Source: Kitasatospora sp. NBC_00240
GTDB taxonomy: Bacteria > Actinomycetota > Actinomycetes > Streptomycetales > Streptomycetaceae
Direction of reading: 5' to 3'
Assembly: GCF_026342405.1 (NCBI RefSeq)
Contig: NZ_JAPEMU010000001.1
Coordinates: 6,510,001-6,574,000, forward strand
DNA: 64,000 bases
The notes under the pieces are model-generated. The model was given only the letters and a program-made list of their open reading frames with translations, was not told the origin of the DNA and ran no database searches. Positions 18,303 to 26,422 of this stretch are shown here, in pieces. Position 1 is the first letter of the stretch; every line of letters begins with the position of its first letter. The position numbers were made by a program, and so were the translations under genes.

Positions 18303-19094
18303 TCAGCCCTGCTCGTCCAGGAACGGCCGCAGGGCGGCGGTGAGTTCGGCCGGCGACTCCAGTGCGATCAGGTGGGCTGCGTCCGGGAATTCGACCAGGC
18401 CGGCGCCCGGGATCTCGCGGGCGTACCGGTGCGCGATGGCCTGGAAGTCGGCGTTGTCGCGCAGGCCGATGCCGATCAGGGTGGGCGCGGTGATGGTGGC
18501 GACCTCGTTGCCCGTGACGCCCTGGGACAGCTCGCCCACCGCGTCCTGGTTCGCCAGGGCCGTCCGCATCGGCTTGCGGAGCCGCTCGGCCAGCTCCGGG
18601 TCGACCTCCGCCCAGCTCCGGGTCGACCCGCGCAGCCACATGTCCAGGTTCACCGCGACGGCGGTGTCCAGGTCTCCGGCGGCCAGGGCCGCCGTCTCGG
18701 CCTCGTCGTACGCGATCATCTCCGCCGACCAGTCGTAGCCGGGCCACGGCGCGGCCAGCAGTGCGAGGGACCGCACCCGCTCGGGGTGGGCGAGGGTGAA
18801 GCCGACGCAGACCCGGCCGCCCCAGGAGGCGCCGACCAGGTGCACCCGCTCGTGGCCCAGGTGGTCCAGCAGCCGGAGCAGGTCGTCCGTCTCGCTGAAC
18901 TCGCCGGCCGGTACCGGGGATTTGCCGAAGCCGCGCAGGTCGTACCGGATGACCTGGTGGCGCTGGGCGAGGTCGGGCACGACGGCGTCCCACATGTGCT
19001 GGTCGGCCACGCCGGCGTGCACGAGGACCAGGGGCGGGCCGTCGCCGGTGACCGAGTAGGAGAGGTGGCCGAGTTCGTCGATGAACGTGATCAT
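18303..19094 (-). CDS. alpha/beta hydrolase
   Basis: The product is 263 aa with the alpha/beta hydrolase fold. The oxyanion region is LVLVHAGVADQHMW, the nucleophile elbow is GASWGG with Ser near residue 94, and the catalytic histidine is in PDAAHLIALE near the C-terminus. No signal peptide is visible, so it is probably a cytoplasmic esterase, epoxide hydrolase or C-C hydrolase; the substrate is unknown. The ATG at 19094 (MITFIDELG) is chosen because upstream residues are not conserved-looking. It is convergent with the XRE gene, 21 bases apart. Confidence 0.85.
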   Translation of the reverse strand: MITFIDELGHLSYSVTGDGPPLVLVHAGVADQHMWDAVVPDLAQRHQVIRYDLRGFGKSPVPAGEFSETDDLLRLLDHLGHERVHLVGASWGGRVCVGFTLAHPERVRSLALLAAPWPGYDWSAEMIAYDEAETAALAAGDLDTAVAVNLDMWLRGSTRSWAEVDPELAERLRKPMRTALANQDAVGELSQGVTGNEVATITAPTLIGIGLRDNADFQAIAHRYAREIPGAGLVEFPDAAHLIALESPAELTAALRPFLDEQG

Positions 19095-19189
19095 CCGCGC
19101 ATGGTGGCAGACCGGAGGCGTACATGCCACCCGGTTGCGGCGCCCGGCCGGCCCTGCCGTGACCACGGACCGGGCGCCGGAGCGGCTGA

Positions 19190-20656
19190 TCAACCGCTGG
19201 TGTCCGGGTGGTCGCCCGGGTGGTGGACGCTGAGGCTGCCGTAGGCCGGCAGGACGCCGGCCAGGTCGCCGGGTGCGTCCCGTAGGACGGCGTCCAGGAA
19301 GGCGAGGGTGGCCGCGGCGACCACGCGCGGGCTCCCGGTGCGGCCCAGGGTGCCGACGATCGAGGGCACGGGCGGCAGGTACAGGGGGCCGTCCATGAAG
19401 GTGAGGTGTGCGGCGCCGGGGACGGTGAGCCGGTAGCTCGTCGCGGTGCCGGCGTTGAGCGCCTCGGTGAGGCGGGGCAGGTAGCGCGGGTCGGTTCCCG
19501 GGGTGACGGCCTGGGTGAGCGCGAGCGTCGGCCGGTCGAGGGCGGGCGAGGTGGGGCCGTGGGGGTAGCCGTCCAGGTCGACGACGGCGCCGAACCGGCG
19601 ATCCTGCCGGGCCGCCTGCAGCGCGGCGGCGCCACCCATGGAGTGACCGGTCACCGCGACCCGGCCGGTGTCCAGGCGACCGCTGAGCGGATCGGCGCTC
19701 TCACCGCCGTCCAGAGCGTCCAGCCGGGTGAGGACGAAGCTGAGGTCGGCGGCCCGAACCGCGGTCCAGCCGGCCGCCAGCTGCTCGTCCTCGTCCGGGT
19801 CGCCGCTGGAGGCGGTCTCGGTGGTGATCGTCCGGCCGTCCGCGAGGACGACGGCGGCGGAGTCGTACGGGTGATCGAGGGCGGCGACCAGGTAGCCGTG
19901 GCTGGCCAGTTCCTCCGCCCAGGCGGTGTTCTGGGTGCGCACTCCGCCCGACCCGGGAGAGAACAGCACGACGGGGAACCGCCCCCCGCCGTCGTCCACC
20001 GGGGCGTCGAAGACCGAGCGGCTGCGGGCCCGCGGAACACCGTCGACCAGGAAGCCCGGCAGGCCGACCCCGCGGGCGAGGGCGGCGGAGACGGTACGCG
20101 CCTCCTGCTCCGTGCGTCCGAGGTACTGGGCCCGCTGCGTGCCCGCAGGGCTCTGCCGCGCGGGGTACCAGAGCTGGACCACGACCGTGCGCCGGTCGTC
20201 CGGATCGGCGGTGAAGGTCTCGGGGCGGAGCGGGTCCGTCCACTGCACCACACGGGTGCCGACCGCGAAGTCGCCCGTCGGCTCGGGGAACACGGGTACG
20301 GGAAAGGCCCAGGCGGCCGCCGGGCCGGTGGCGATCAGGCCGACGCAGGCCATCGATCCGGGCAGGGCCAGCCACCAGCGGGCCCGCCTCGCCGGCCGGC
20401 CGGTCCGGCGTGGCAGCAGGGGGAGCACGGCGAACGGCAACGCGAGAGCGGCGCCTGCCAGTACCGGGAGCAGCTGCCAGCGGATGCCCGTCACACCCAG
20501 CACGATCGCGGACAGCACCACCACCGCCCCCGCCGCGATCGTGACGCGTGGGCGGGCGGCGGGGGGAAGCCAGCGCGCCACCACCGTCGCGACGGCGCCC
20601 AGCAGGACAAGTATTTCCAGGGGGGACATGGCCGGCCCCGTGATGATCTCGGTCAC
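19190..20656 (-). CDS. membrane-anchored PAF-acetylhydrolase-like esterase
   Basis: The product is 488 aa. Residues 1-150 contain four or five hydrophobic helices. The C-terminal half is an alpha/beta hydrolase of the platelet-activating-factor acetylhydrolase type, with FPVVLFSPGSGG near residue 250, the nucleophile elbow GHSMGG and the catalytic histidine in PGAAHLTFMD. The catalytic domain probably faces outside. The GTG at 20656 has GAGG upstream; an internal ATG at 20639 (MSPLEIL) is the alternative. It is separated from the neighbouring hydrolase by about 95 bases and its substrate is unknown. Confidence 0.85.
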   Translation of the reverse strand: MTEIITGPAMSPLEILVLLGAVATVVARWLPPAARPRVTIAAGAVVVLSAIVLGVTGIRWQLLPVLAGAALALPFAVLPLLPRRTGRPARRARWWLALPGSMACVGLIATGPAAAWAFPVPVFPEPTGDFAVGTRVVQWTDPLRPETFTADPDDRRTVVVQLWYPARQSPAGTQRAQYLGRTEQEARTVSAALARGVGLPGFLVDGVPRARSRSVFDAPVDDGGGRFPVVLFSPGSGGVRTQNTAWAEELASHGYLVAALDHPYDSAAVVLADGRTITTETASSGDPDEDEQLAAGWTAVRAADLSFVLTRLDALDGGESADPLSGRLDTGRVAVTGHSMGGAAALQAARQDRRFGAVVDLDGYPHGPTSPALDRPTLALTQAVTPGTDPRYLPRLTEALNAGTATSYRLTVPGAAHLTFMDGPLYLPPVPSIVGTLGRTGSPRVVAAATLAFLDAVLRDAPGDLAGVLPAYGSLSVHHPGDHPDTSG

Positions 20657-21016
20657 CCGCCCATCCTCGGCGCGGGGCATGCGCCGCCACATCGGTCCCT
20701 GGTCGCCGTCGCGTGCGCCCGGGGTCGCAATCCGCGGCCGGCCCGGTGCGACCACGGTGGCAATCGGGCCCGCCGGGCGGGCGGCCGCCCTGCGACCACG
20801 GGAGGTGGTGGGCCTCCTCCTGCGGGCGGACCCCGGCCCGGCGCCGTCAGACCGTGGACGCATGTGCTCCGCGGGGCCGGTGGCCTACCGTGACAGGGCC
20901 CCGGTACGTGCCGGGCGGCGTGCGGCCCGCGTTCCCCGGACGCGCCCCGGCTGCGGCGGCACGCGAGGGCGGCCCCGGCCGGGGCCACGCCGGCGCCGAA
21001 TCGACAGGGACGTGTG
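20657..21016. other. 360-base divergent intergenic region
   Basis: This lies between the PAF-AH-like gene (leftward) and the sensor kinase gene (rightward), and so must contain both promoters. It is very GC-rich. I see no clear -35/-10 pair, operator or hairpin to assign. Confidence 0.4.
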
Positions 21017-22306
21017 ATGACCGAGGCGGCCGCGGAACCCCGCAACGCCCACCCGGCGCGCCACCGGGAGGGGGCGCGGTGGGCGAGGACGGCCGGACGG
21101 CTGTCGCGGTACGCCTCCCCGGCCTCCGCGCGGGCGGCCCGACCGGTGAGGGCAGCCGGGCGCCCGGGATCCCGGCTGCCGCCCGTGGTGCGGGACTCGC
21201 TGTTGCCGGCGCTTCTGCTGCTCGACGTCGTGACCACGCGGGCACCGGACGAACTCCCACGGGCCGTCGCCCTCACCGCCGCCCTCGCACTGCCCCTGGT
21301 GTGGCGGCGCCGGGCCCCGCTCACGGTGTTCGGCGCCGTGGCCGCCGCGGCCTGCGTCCAGTGGCTGACGGACGGCCCGTTGCCGGCGGACGTCGCCCTG
21401 CTGGTGGCGCTCTACACGGCGGCCGCGAACTCGGGCCGGCGCGGCACGCTCGTCGCCGGTGCCGTCGTGGAGGCCGGAGCCCTGCTGGCCTGCCTGCGCT
21501 GGGCGACGGACGGCGCGTTCCTGACCCCCTTCGTCGCGCTCACCGCGACGGTCGTCGCCGCCGCCGTCCTCGGTGTGAACGTGCGGACCACACGCGCCTA
21601 CCTCGCGGCCCTGAAGGAACGGGCGGCCCGCCTGGAGCAGCAGCAGGAACAGCAGGCGCGCCTGGCCGTCGCCGAGGAGAGGGCACGCATCGCCCGGGAG
21701 ATGCACGACATCGTCACCCACAACCTGTCCGTCATGGTCGCGCTCACCGACGCCGCCGTCTACGCGCAGCACCGGTCGCCCGACCGGGCCACCGCCGCGA
21801 TGCTCCAGATCTCCGAGACGGGCCGGCAGGCGCTGACCGACATGCGGCGCTCGCTCGGCGTCCTGCGGACCGACGAACCGGACGCGGAGCGCCACCCGTT
21901 GCCCGGCATCGCCCAGCTGGAGGCCCTCGCCGACCAGATGTGCGCCGCCGGGCTGCCGACCCGCCTGGAGGTCCACGGCGGCCACGGCCACATCCCCGCC
22001 ACCGCACAACTCACCGTCCACCGCCTGGTGCAGGAAGCCTTGACCAACACCCTCAAGCACACACCCGGCGGCACCCACGCGACGGTCCGGATCCGGTGCT
22101 CGGCCGACTCCGTCACCGTGGACGTCACCGACAGCGGCCCCTGCCCGCCGCTCCCCGCCGCCGCACCGTCCGGCCACGGCATCCCCGGCATGCGCGAGCG
22201 CTCGGCCGCCTACGGGGGGACGCTGCAGGCCGGACCGCTGCCGGGCGGCGGCTGGGGAGTCCGCACCCGGCTCCTCCTCGGCAGCGGCGGAGCGGCGTCC
22301 GCATGA
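21017..22306 (+). CDS. NarL-type sensor histidine kinase
   Basis: The product is 429 aa. Four or five hydrophobic segments fall between about residues 55 and 190. A coiled coil (ERAARLEQQQEQQ) and an HisKA_3 dimerisation domain follow, with phosphoacceptor His near residue 230 (REMHDIVTHNLSVM). The C-terminal HATPase domain includes VQEALTNTLKH and GHGIPGMRER. It has the DesK-like layout: a membrane-embedded input with no large extracellular loop, so it may sense the membrane. The ATG at 21017 follows AGGGA. The stop overlaps the response-regulator ATG (ATGA at 22303), so the pair is coupled. Confidence 0.9.
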   Translation: MTEAAAEPRNAHPARHREGARWARTAGRLSRYASPASARAARPVRAAGRPGSRLPPVVRDSLLPALLLLDVVTTRAPDELPRAVALTAALALPLVWRRRAPLTVFGAVAAAACVQWLTDGPLPADVALLVALYTAAANSGRRGTLVAGAVVEAGALLACLRWATDGAFLTPFVALTATVVAAAVLGVNVRTTRAYLAALKERAARLEQQQEQQARLAVAEERARIAREMHDIVTHNLSVMVALTDAAVYAQHRSPDRATAAMLQISETGRQALTDMRRSLGVLRTDEPDAERHPLPGIAQLEALADQMCAAGLPTRLEVHGGHGHIPATAQLTVHRLVQEALTNTLKHTPGGTHATVRIRCSADSVTVDVTDSGPCPPLPAAAPSGHGIPGMRERSAAYGGTLQAGPLPGGGWGVRTRLLLGSGGAASA

Positions 22307-22965
22307 CGATCCGCATCCTGATCGCCGACGACGAGGCGCTGCTCCGGATGGCCTTCAGCACCGTCCTGGAGGCCCAGCCCGACATGGCACCGGTCGGCGA
22401 GGCCGCGGACGGCGGCGAGGCCGTACGCCTCGCCCGGGAGCTGCGCCCCGACGTCGTCCTGATGGACGTCCGGATGCCCGGGACGGACGGGATCGAGGCG
22501 ACCCGGCAGCTCGTCGAGATCTCCCCGCGGAGCCGAGTGCTGATCCTCACCACCTTCGACCTGGACGAATACGCCTTCGCCGGGCTGAACGCCGGAGCCT
22601 CGGGCTTCCTGCTGAAGAACACCAGGCCCGAGGAACTGCTCACCGCGATACGCAGCGTCGCCGCGGGCGACGCGGTGGTCTCCCCGCGGATCACCCGCCG
22701 CCTGCTGGAGAACTTCCGTCCGCACATCCCCGGCGGCGGCGGCGCCGGCCACGACGAGCGGCTGAGCCGGCTCAGCGCCCGTGAGCGCGAGGTGCTCGTC
22801 CAGGTGGGCCGCGGCCTGTCCAACACCGAGATCGCCGCCACCCTGTACCTCGCGGAGGCGACCGTGAAGTCCCATCTGGGGCGGATCCTGCACAAGCTGG
22901 AACTCCGCGACCGGGTACAGGCCGTGATCTTCGCCTACGAGAGCCGCCTCGTCCGCCCGGCGTGA
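22303..22965 (+). CDS. NarL/FixJ-family response regulator
   Basis: The product is 220 aa. A receiver domain with phosphoacceptor Asp55 (VLMDVRMPG) and the conserved Lys in FLLKNT is joined to a LuxR-type HTH (LSAREREVLVQVGRGLSNTEIA ... TVKSHLGRIL). It is translationally coupled to the upstream kinase. Target genes cannot be read from sequence; no other gene is cotranscribed, and the DedA gene 312 bases downstream is the nearest candidate. Confidence 0.92.
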   Translation: MTIRILIADDEALLRMAFSTVLEAQPDMAPVGEAADGGEAVRLARELRPDVVLMDVRMPGTDGIEATRQLVEISPRSRVLILTTFDLDEYAFAGLNAGASGFLLKNTRPEELLTAIRSVAAGDAVVSPRITRRLLENFRPHIPGGGGAGHDERLSRLSAREREVLVQVGRGLSNTEIAATLYLAEATVKSHLGRILHKLELRDRVQAVIFAYESRLVRPA

Positions 22966-23277
22966 CGCCACCGCCGGGGCCGCCGGTGAAGTCCTCGGCC
23001 GGGGCGTCGGCCCGGGGGTGATGCCCACGACGCCGATCATCGAACACCCGTTCCCTTGCTCTCGTCCGGGCGGGCCTCCGGAGCCTCCGTCCGGAGACCG
23101 TCCGCGCAGGTCAGGAGCACATCCCCACCCGCCCGCGGGCCGCGGTGGCGGCGTCGGCGAGCGCAGCCGCCGACGGCCCGACCGGTACGGGAGCGGCCAC
23201 CCGAGTAGCGTTCGACACGTGTCCAATCCTCCGGCGCGACGGCGCCCGGACCGTCGGACCGCCGGGACGGGGCCGCG
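22966..23277. other. intergenic region upstream of DedA gene
   Basis: This stretch of 312 bases follows the response regulator and ends at the DedA start. Apart from a doubtful short frame on the - strand (23111-23218), I see no gene. The octamer ACACGTGT at 23215-23222 is a perfect palindrome and lies 56 bases before the DedA start. Confidence 0.4.
23111..23218 (-). CDS. doubtful 35-codon ORF
   Basis: A GTG at 23218, eight bases after GGAGG, opens a 35-codon frame (starts MSNATRVAAP, ends GRVGMCS) with mostly G or C third positions. No family is recognised. It could be a small protein, or chance in GC-rich DNA. Confidence 0.25.
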   Translation of the reverse strand: MSNATRVAAPVPVGPSAAALADAATAARGRVGMCS

Positions 23278-23913
23278 ATGACCCTGCTGCCGCTGGCCGT
23301 CGACCCGACGAGTGGGTCCGCCCTGCTCGCCGGGTTCGGCGCGCTCGCCGTCCTGGTCGTGACCTTCGCCGAGTCGGGCCTGCTGGTCGTCGGCTTCTTC
23401 CTCCCCGGCGACACCCTGCTGCTGCCCGCCGGGGTCCTCTGCGCGGCCGGCAACGGCTCCGGACCACGCCTCTCGCTCTGGCAGGTGATGCTCTGCGCCG
23501 CCGTGGGGGCCGTGGTCGGCGCCCAGGTCGGCTTCCTGATCGGGCGCCACGGCGGCCGCCCGGCCCTCGCCCGCACCCGCAGCAAACGCCTGAGATCGGC
23601 CGCGGCCCGAGGGGAGGAACTGCTGCGCCGCTACGGCTACCGCAAGGCGATCGTCATCGGCCGGTTCGTCCCGCTGGTCCGCACGGTGCTCAGCCCGCTC
23701 GCGGGCATCCTGGACGTTCCCACCCGCACCTTCACCGTGTGGCAGATCGTCGCCGGGCTGCTCTGGTCGCAGAGCCTGGTGCTGGCCGGCTACTGGCTGG
23801 GCGCCGCCGTCCCGGGCATCGACCACTACCTGTGGCTGCTGGTCGGCGGGATCGTGGTGCTCTCGATCCTGCCCCTGCTGATCCACCCGTGTCGCGACTC
23901 CCGCTCCCGCTGA
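23278..23913 (+). CDS. DedA-family membrane protein
   Basis: The product is 211 aa with four or five hydrophobic segments. It shows the DedA/VTT-domain motifs F-x-E-x-G near residue 32 (FAESGLLVVGFFLPGDTLL), GAQVGFLIGRHGG near 83, and the conserved GRFVPLVRTVLSPLAG near 124. DedA proteins are proton-linked membrane proteins; some flip undecaprenyl phosphate or phosphatidylethanolamine. The ATG at 23278 is the only good start. The gene is monocistronic. Confidence 0.92.
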   Translation: MTLLPLAVDPTSGSALLAGFGALAVLVVTFAESGLLVVGFFLPGDTLLLPAGVLCAAGNGSGPRLSLWQVMLCAAVGAVVGAQVGFLIGRHGGRPALARTRSKRLRSAAARGEELLRRYGYRKAIVIGRFVPLVRTVLSPLAGILDVPTRTFTVWQIVAGLLWSQSLVLAGYWLGAAVPGIDHYLWLLVGGIVVLSILPLLIHPCRDSRSR

Positions 23914-24005
23914 CCCGACCCGCCACCGCACCCGGCGCACGACGAGTCGGCCGGAGCCGCTTCCCGGCCTTCACGAGTGCCTCGACCTGGTCGCCGAGCG
24001 CCGTG

Positions 24006-24027
24006 CCGCGCCGGGTTGGTGGCGCGG
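24006..24027 (-). terminator. weak hairpin downstream of DUF397 gene 1
   Basis: A 7-bp stem (CCGCGCC/GGCGCGG) with an 8-base loop starts 11 bases after the stop of the leftward DUF397 gene. It is short for a terminator. Confidence 0.35.
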
Positions 24028-24037
24028 ATCGACGCCG

Positions 24038-24244
24038 TCAGGCCTTGCCCAACTCGCCGCCGGCGGTGGCGGTGACGAAGGCCTGCCAGGCGCCGGTGGG
24101 GAAGACGAGTGCCGGGCCTTGGGGGTCCTTGGAGTCGTGGACGGGCGTGATGCCGGGGTAGCCGTCGGCGACCTCGACGCAGCCGCCCTGTCCGTTGCTG
24201 TACGAGCTCTTGCGCCATGGCGCGTCGGTCAGGTCACGTTGCAT
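24038..24244 (-). CDS. DUF397 protein, copy 1
   Basis: The product is 68 aa with the DUF397 signature WRKSSYSNGQGGCVEVAD followed by VHDSKDPQGPALVF. In streptomycetes these small proteins are encoded just downstream of XRE regulators carrying DUF5753 and can act as toxin-like partners in the Scr1/Scr2 type pair. The ATG at 24244 overlaps the end of the upstream regulator fragment by 11 bases, the usual arrangement. The regulator here is truncated, so this gene is effectively an orphan. It is closely similar in DNA to the copy at 28810-29016. Confidence 0.9.
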   Translation of the reverse strand: MQRDLTDAPWRKSSYSNGQGGCVEVADGYPGITPVHDSKDPQGPALVFPTGAWQAFVTATAGGELGKA

Positions 24245-24722
24245 GGTTCTCGCAGTCCTTCCGTACGGCCCGGACGAGTGCAAGGGACGCGGCTTGAGGC
24301 AGCGCTTCGACCTGGAGCCGATCGTAGTTGCCGGCCCATGTGGCCACCGTCTCCGCGTCGCGCTCCAAGTAGCCGCGTTGCAGGGTTTCGGTATACCCCA
24401 GCATCGTTCGGTTGGGTAGCGTCAAGAGGTTCACCGGATGGGACAGCGGCCGCCCCTCGCCGAGCTCGTACGGGCTGATCTGAAGCATCAGATTAGGTTG
24501 CTGGGCCAGATCCTCGAGGTGCTGGAGCTGCCCCAACATGACGCTTTTGCCTCCGACAGGACGACGGAGGCAACTCTCGTCCAGTACAGCGTGAATGGAT
24601 GGCGTCCTTGCCAGCAGGCGCTGACGAACAGCCAGGAAGTCAAGGCGCTCGTTCGCCTGCTCCTGCGTTGCGCTGCCACGCCGGACGGTGGCGTACTCGT
24701 AGGCGGCGGCATAGTCGACGAC
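24234..24722 (-). pseudogene. truncated DUF5753 (Scr1-type) regulator, copy 1
   Basis: Reading leftward, 162 residues match the C-terminal DUF5753 domain of Scr1-type antitoxin-like regulators: RRGSATQEQ, IHAVLDESCLRRPVGG, QLQHLEDLAQQPN, and ending YDRLQVEALPQAASLALVRAVRKD. The N-terminal helix-turn-helix and the start of DUF5753 (usually LPGLLQT...) are absent. Upstream of 24722 the frame becomes unrelated Pro/Arg-rich sequence with no start codon or ribosome-binding site. The break coincides with the beginning of another gene's 3' fragment on the opposite strand, suggesting a deletion junction. Confidence 0.8.
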
Positions 24723-24724
24723 TT

Positions 24725-24827
24725 GGCGACACTGAGGGTGTTCGGGCGGCTGCGGTTGCTTCGGCTGCACCAGGTGGCGCCGTGGGTGGGTGCGGGGCAG
24801 GGCGAGCAGCGGGAGGATGCGCGATGA
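24725..24827 (+). pseudogene. 3' fragment of an unidentified gene
   Basis: A + strand segment ending in TGA at 24825-24827 has strong coding bias (frame ...RLLRLHQVAPWVGAGQ...) but no start. It lies immediately before the 59-aa gene at 24848. It begins where the truncated regulator on the other strand ends, so it looks like the tail of a gene whose 5' part was deleted together with the regulator's HTH half. The family is not recognised. Confidence 0.35.
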
Positions 24828-24847
24828 GCGGTCGGTCGGAGGGGTAG

Positions 24848-25027
24848 GTGCCCAGCGAAGGCGCGATCGTCCGGGACACCGGGCGTCGGCTGATCGGGGT
24901 CTACATGGCGACCTTGGGCGGGCAGGTCTACTTGCGGCCCGAGGGCGGCGGGGTCGAGTGGACGGTGCGTCCCGAGCACATCGGGCCGGTGGCCGGTTCC
25001 GGCGCCGCCGAGGGTGGTGCGGTGTGA
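24848..25027 (+). CDS. small conserved-type hypothetical protein (59 aa)
   Basis: The GTG at 24848, with GGAGGGG just upstream, opens a 59-codon frame (VPSEGAIVRDTGRRLIGVYM ..., then VYLRPEGGGVEWTV). This pattern looks like the small proteins often found next to Scr1/DUF397 loci in Streptomyces, as I recall them. No function is known. Its stop overlaps the GTG of the next gene (GTGTGA), implying translational coupling. Confidence 0.65.
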   Translation: MPSEGAIVRDTGRRLIGVYMATLGGQVYLRPEGGGVEWTVRPEHIGPVAGSGAAEGGAV

Positions 25028-25569
25028 GGGGCCCGGAGGAGGGCGGGCCGGTGGACGCGGTGACGGCGGCCGCCGTGATCGTCCCGGTCAGCGCGGGTGT
25101 CGCGATCGCCGCCGTGGTGCCGGTGTGGGGCGGGCCGCCCGGGACCACGGGCCTGGTGGCGCTGCTGGCCTTCGCGCTGGCGTTGATGGCCGGGATCGCG
25201 GCCTCCGGGCCGGTGGGGGAGCGGGTGACGCGGAGCCCGGCCCGGGAGGAGGAGGCGCCGACCGTCGTCCGGCAGCAGGGTCCGGCGACGCCGGACGAAC
25301 CGGAGTGGCGGGACCGGGGCCGTTGCCTCGGCTGCGTCCAGGTGGCGGAGGTGGCGGAGGCCGGGGTGCTGGCCCGGGGCGGCGTCGAAGTGCCGCTGTA
25401 CGTGTGTTCGTCCTGTCTGGAACACCTGGAGGCCTGGCACGCGGCACAGCTCGCCGTGATCGGGGCGGACCTCGGGGCGGCCCTGGCCGAGCGCTTCGGC
25501 GTGCCGTTCCACTTCGGCAGCCCCGAAGTGCCGGACGACTCCGCTCCGCGGTGGCAGGAACTCCGCTGA
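25024..25569 (+). CDS. membrane protein with cysteine-pair cytoplasmic domain
   Basis: The product is 181 aa. Two hydrophobic helices near the N-terminus (about residues 14-36 and 45-63) are followed by a hydrophilic domain. That domain has two CxxC pairs (CLGC near 101, CSSC near 128) that could form a zinc site, then an amphipathic helix. The GTG start at 25024 overlaps the stop of the preceding 59-aa gene. I recognise no named family and no catalytic motif. Confidence 0.65.
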   Translation: MRGPEEGGPVDAVTAAAVIVPVSAGVAIAAVVPVWGGPPGTTGLVALLAFALALMAGIAASGPVGERVTRSPAREEEAPTVVRQQGPATPDEPEWRDRGRCLGCVQVAEVAEAGVLARGGVEVPLYVCSSCLEHLEAWHAAQLAVIGADLGAALAERFGVPFHFGSPEVPDDSAPRWQELR

Positions 25570-25701
25570 CCGCCGCGTGGCCGGCCACCCGGTCGGGCAG
25601 GCCGTCGTACGAGGATCTGTCCGTCGACATGGTCAACGGCAGCCCCGCGCGCCGGTGCGAACCGGTCACCGGACGGGTGGCCAGGCCCGTCGGCACCGCG
25701 G

Positions 25702-25752
25702 AACCCGCCCCGGCCGGCGGCCGGCCGACCAGCCGGCCGGCCGGGGCGGGTT
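25702..25752. terminator. bidirectional terminator
   Basis: A perfect 17-bp stem (25702-25718 with 25736-25752) closed by T-T on the 3' side lies between convergent genes ending at 25569 and 25803. The loop can itself form a small stem. Confidence 0.8.
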
Positions 25753-25802
25753 TGCGAGAGGCTCCGAAGGGACTGCGTCCGTGGCGGAACCGGAACGAAC
25801 TG

Positions 25803-26393
25803 CTACGAAGGCGCAGCCGACGGGCTCGGCGTACCCGGCATGAGGCACGGGGTTCCGACTGTGAACAGCATCCGGTCCGATCCTCCTGACGTCGAGGCAG
25901 AAACCAAGTACCGGCTGGTCGGCTGCCTTGCGTAGAGAAGGGCCTCCGGCTTCCCGTCCACGTATTCGCGGTAGCTCTCCACGTCGAGACCGCGTCCTTC
26001 CAGCATCTCCCGGATCTTCCTGACCGCATCGGGATGCTGAGCAACCGGAACAGTGGTGTCGACGTAGTAGGTGAGCGTGTACCTGTCGTCGTCGGCCAGC
26101 TCGTCGTTCTTTCCGACGCAGCGACTGAAGTAGGGGTTGATCGACGCCAGGTTGAGCTGCACGCCGGCGGCCTGAGCCATGTACTCGGTCATCTGCCGAG
26201 CCCAGTCCTGGGAGTCCTTCTTTTCCATCGTGGGCTGTTTGGCGTCCTTGCCGTCCTGGGACACGCATCCTCCTAGAAGAGCCGTGACGCAGACGGTCAC
26301 GGCCACCATTGCCGATTTCAGCCCGCGACTGTTCCTGAGCCCTGTGCGCACGGGACGCCGGGTTCGTCGAGCCGAATCGCCGGGATTGGTCAT
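25803..26393 (-). CDS. lipoprotein of unknown function
   Basis: The product is 196 aa. A basic N-terminal stretch is followed by a hydrophobic helix ending in the lipobox LLGGC (Cys near residue 43), so the mature protein should be anchored to the outer face of the membrane. The mature part is hydrophilic, with a YTLTYYVDTTVP strand region and one further pair of cysteines. The ATG at 26393 is preceded by AGGAGAG. It is the last gene of the three-gene operon with the DUF1023 hydrolase. Codon usage is less GC-biased than in flanking genes. Confidence 0.7.
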   Translation of the reverse strand: MTNPGDSARRTRRPVRTGLRNSRGLKSAMVAVTVCVTALLGGCVSQDGKDAKQPTMEKKDSQDWARQMTEYMAQAAGVQLNLASINPYFSRCVGKNDELADDDRYTLTYYVDTTVPVAQHPDAVRKIREMLEGRGLDVESYREYVDGKPEALLYARQPTSRYLVSASTSGGSDRMLFTVGTPCLMPGTPSPSAAPS

Positions 26394-26422
26394 CCGAGTG
26401 CTCTCCTGTTCGGCCGGCTCCG

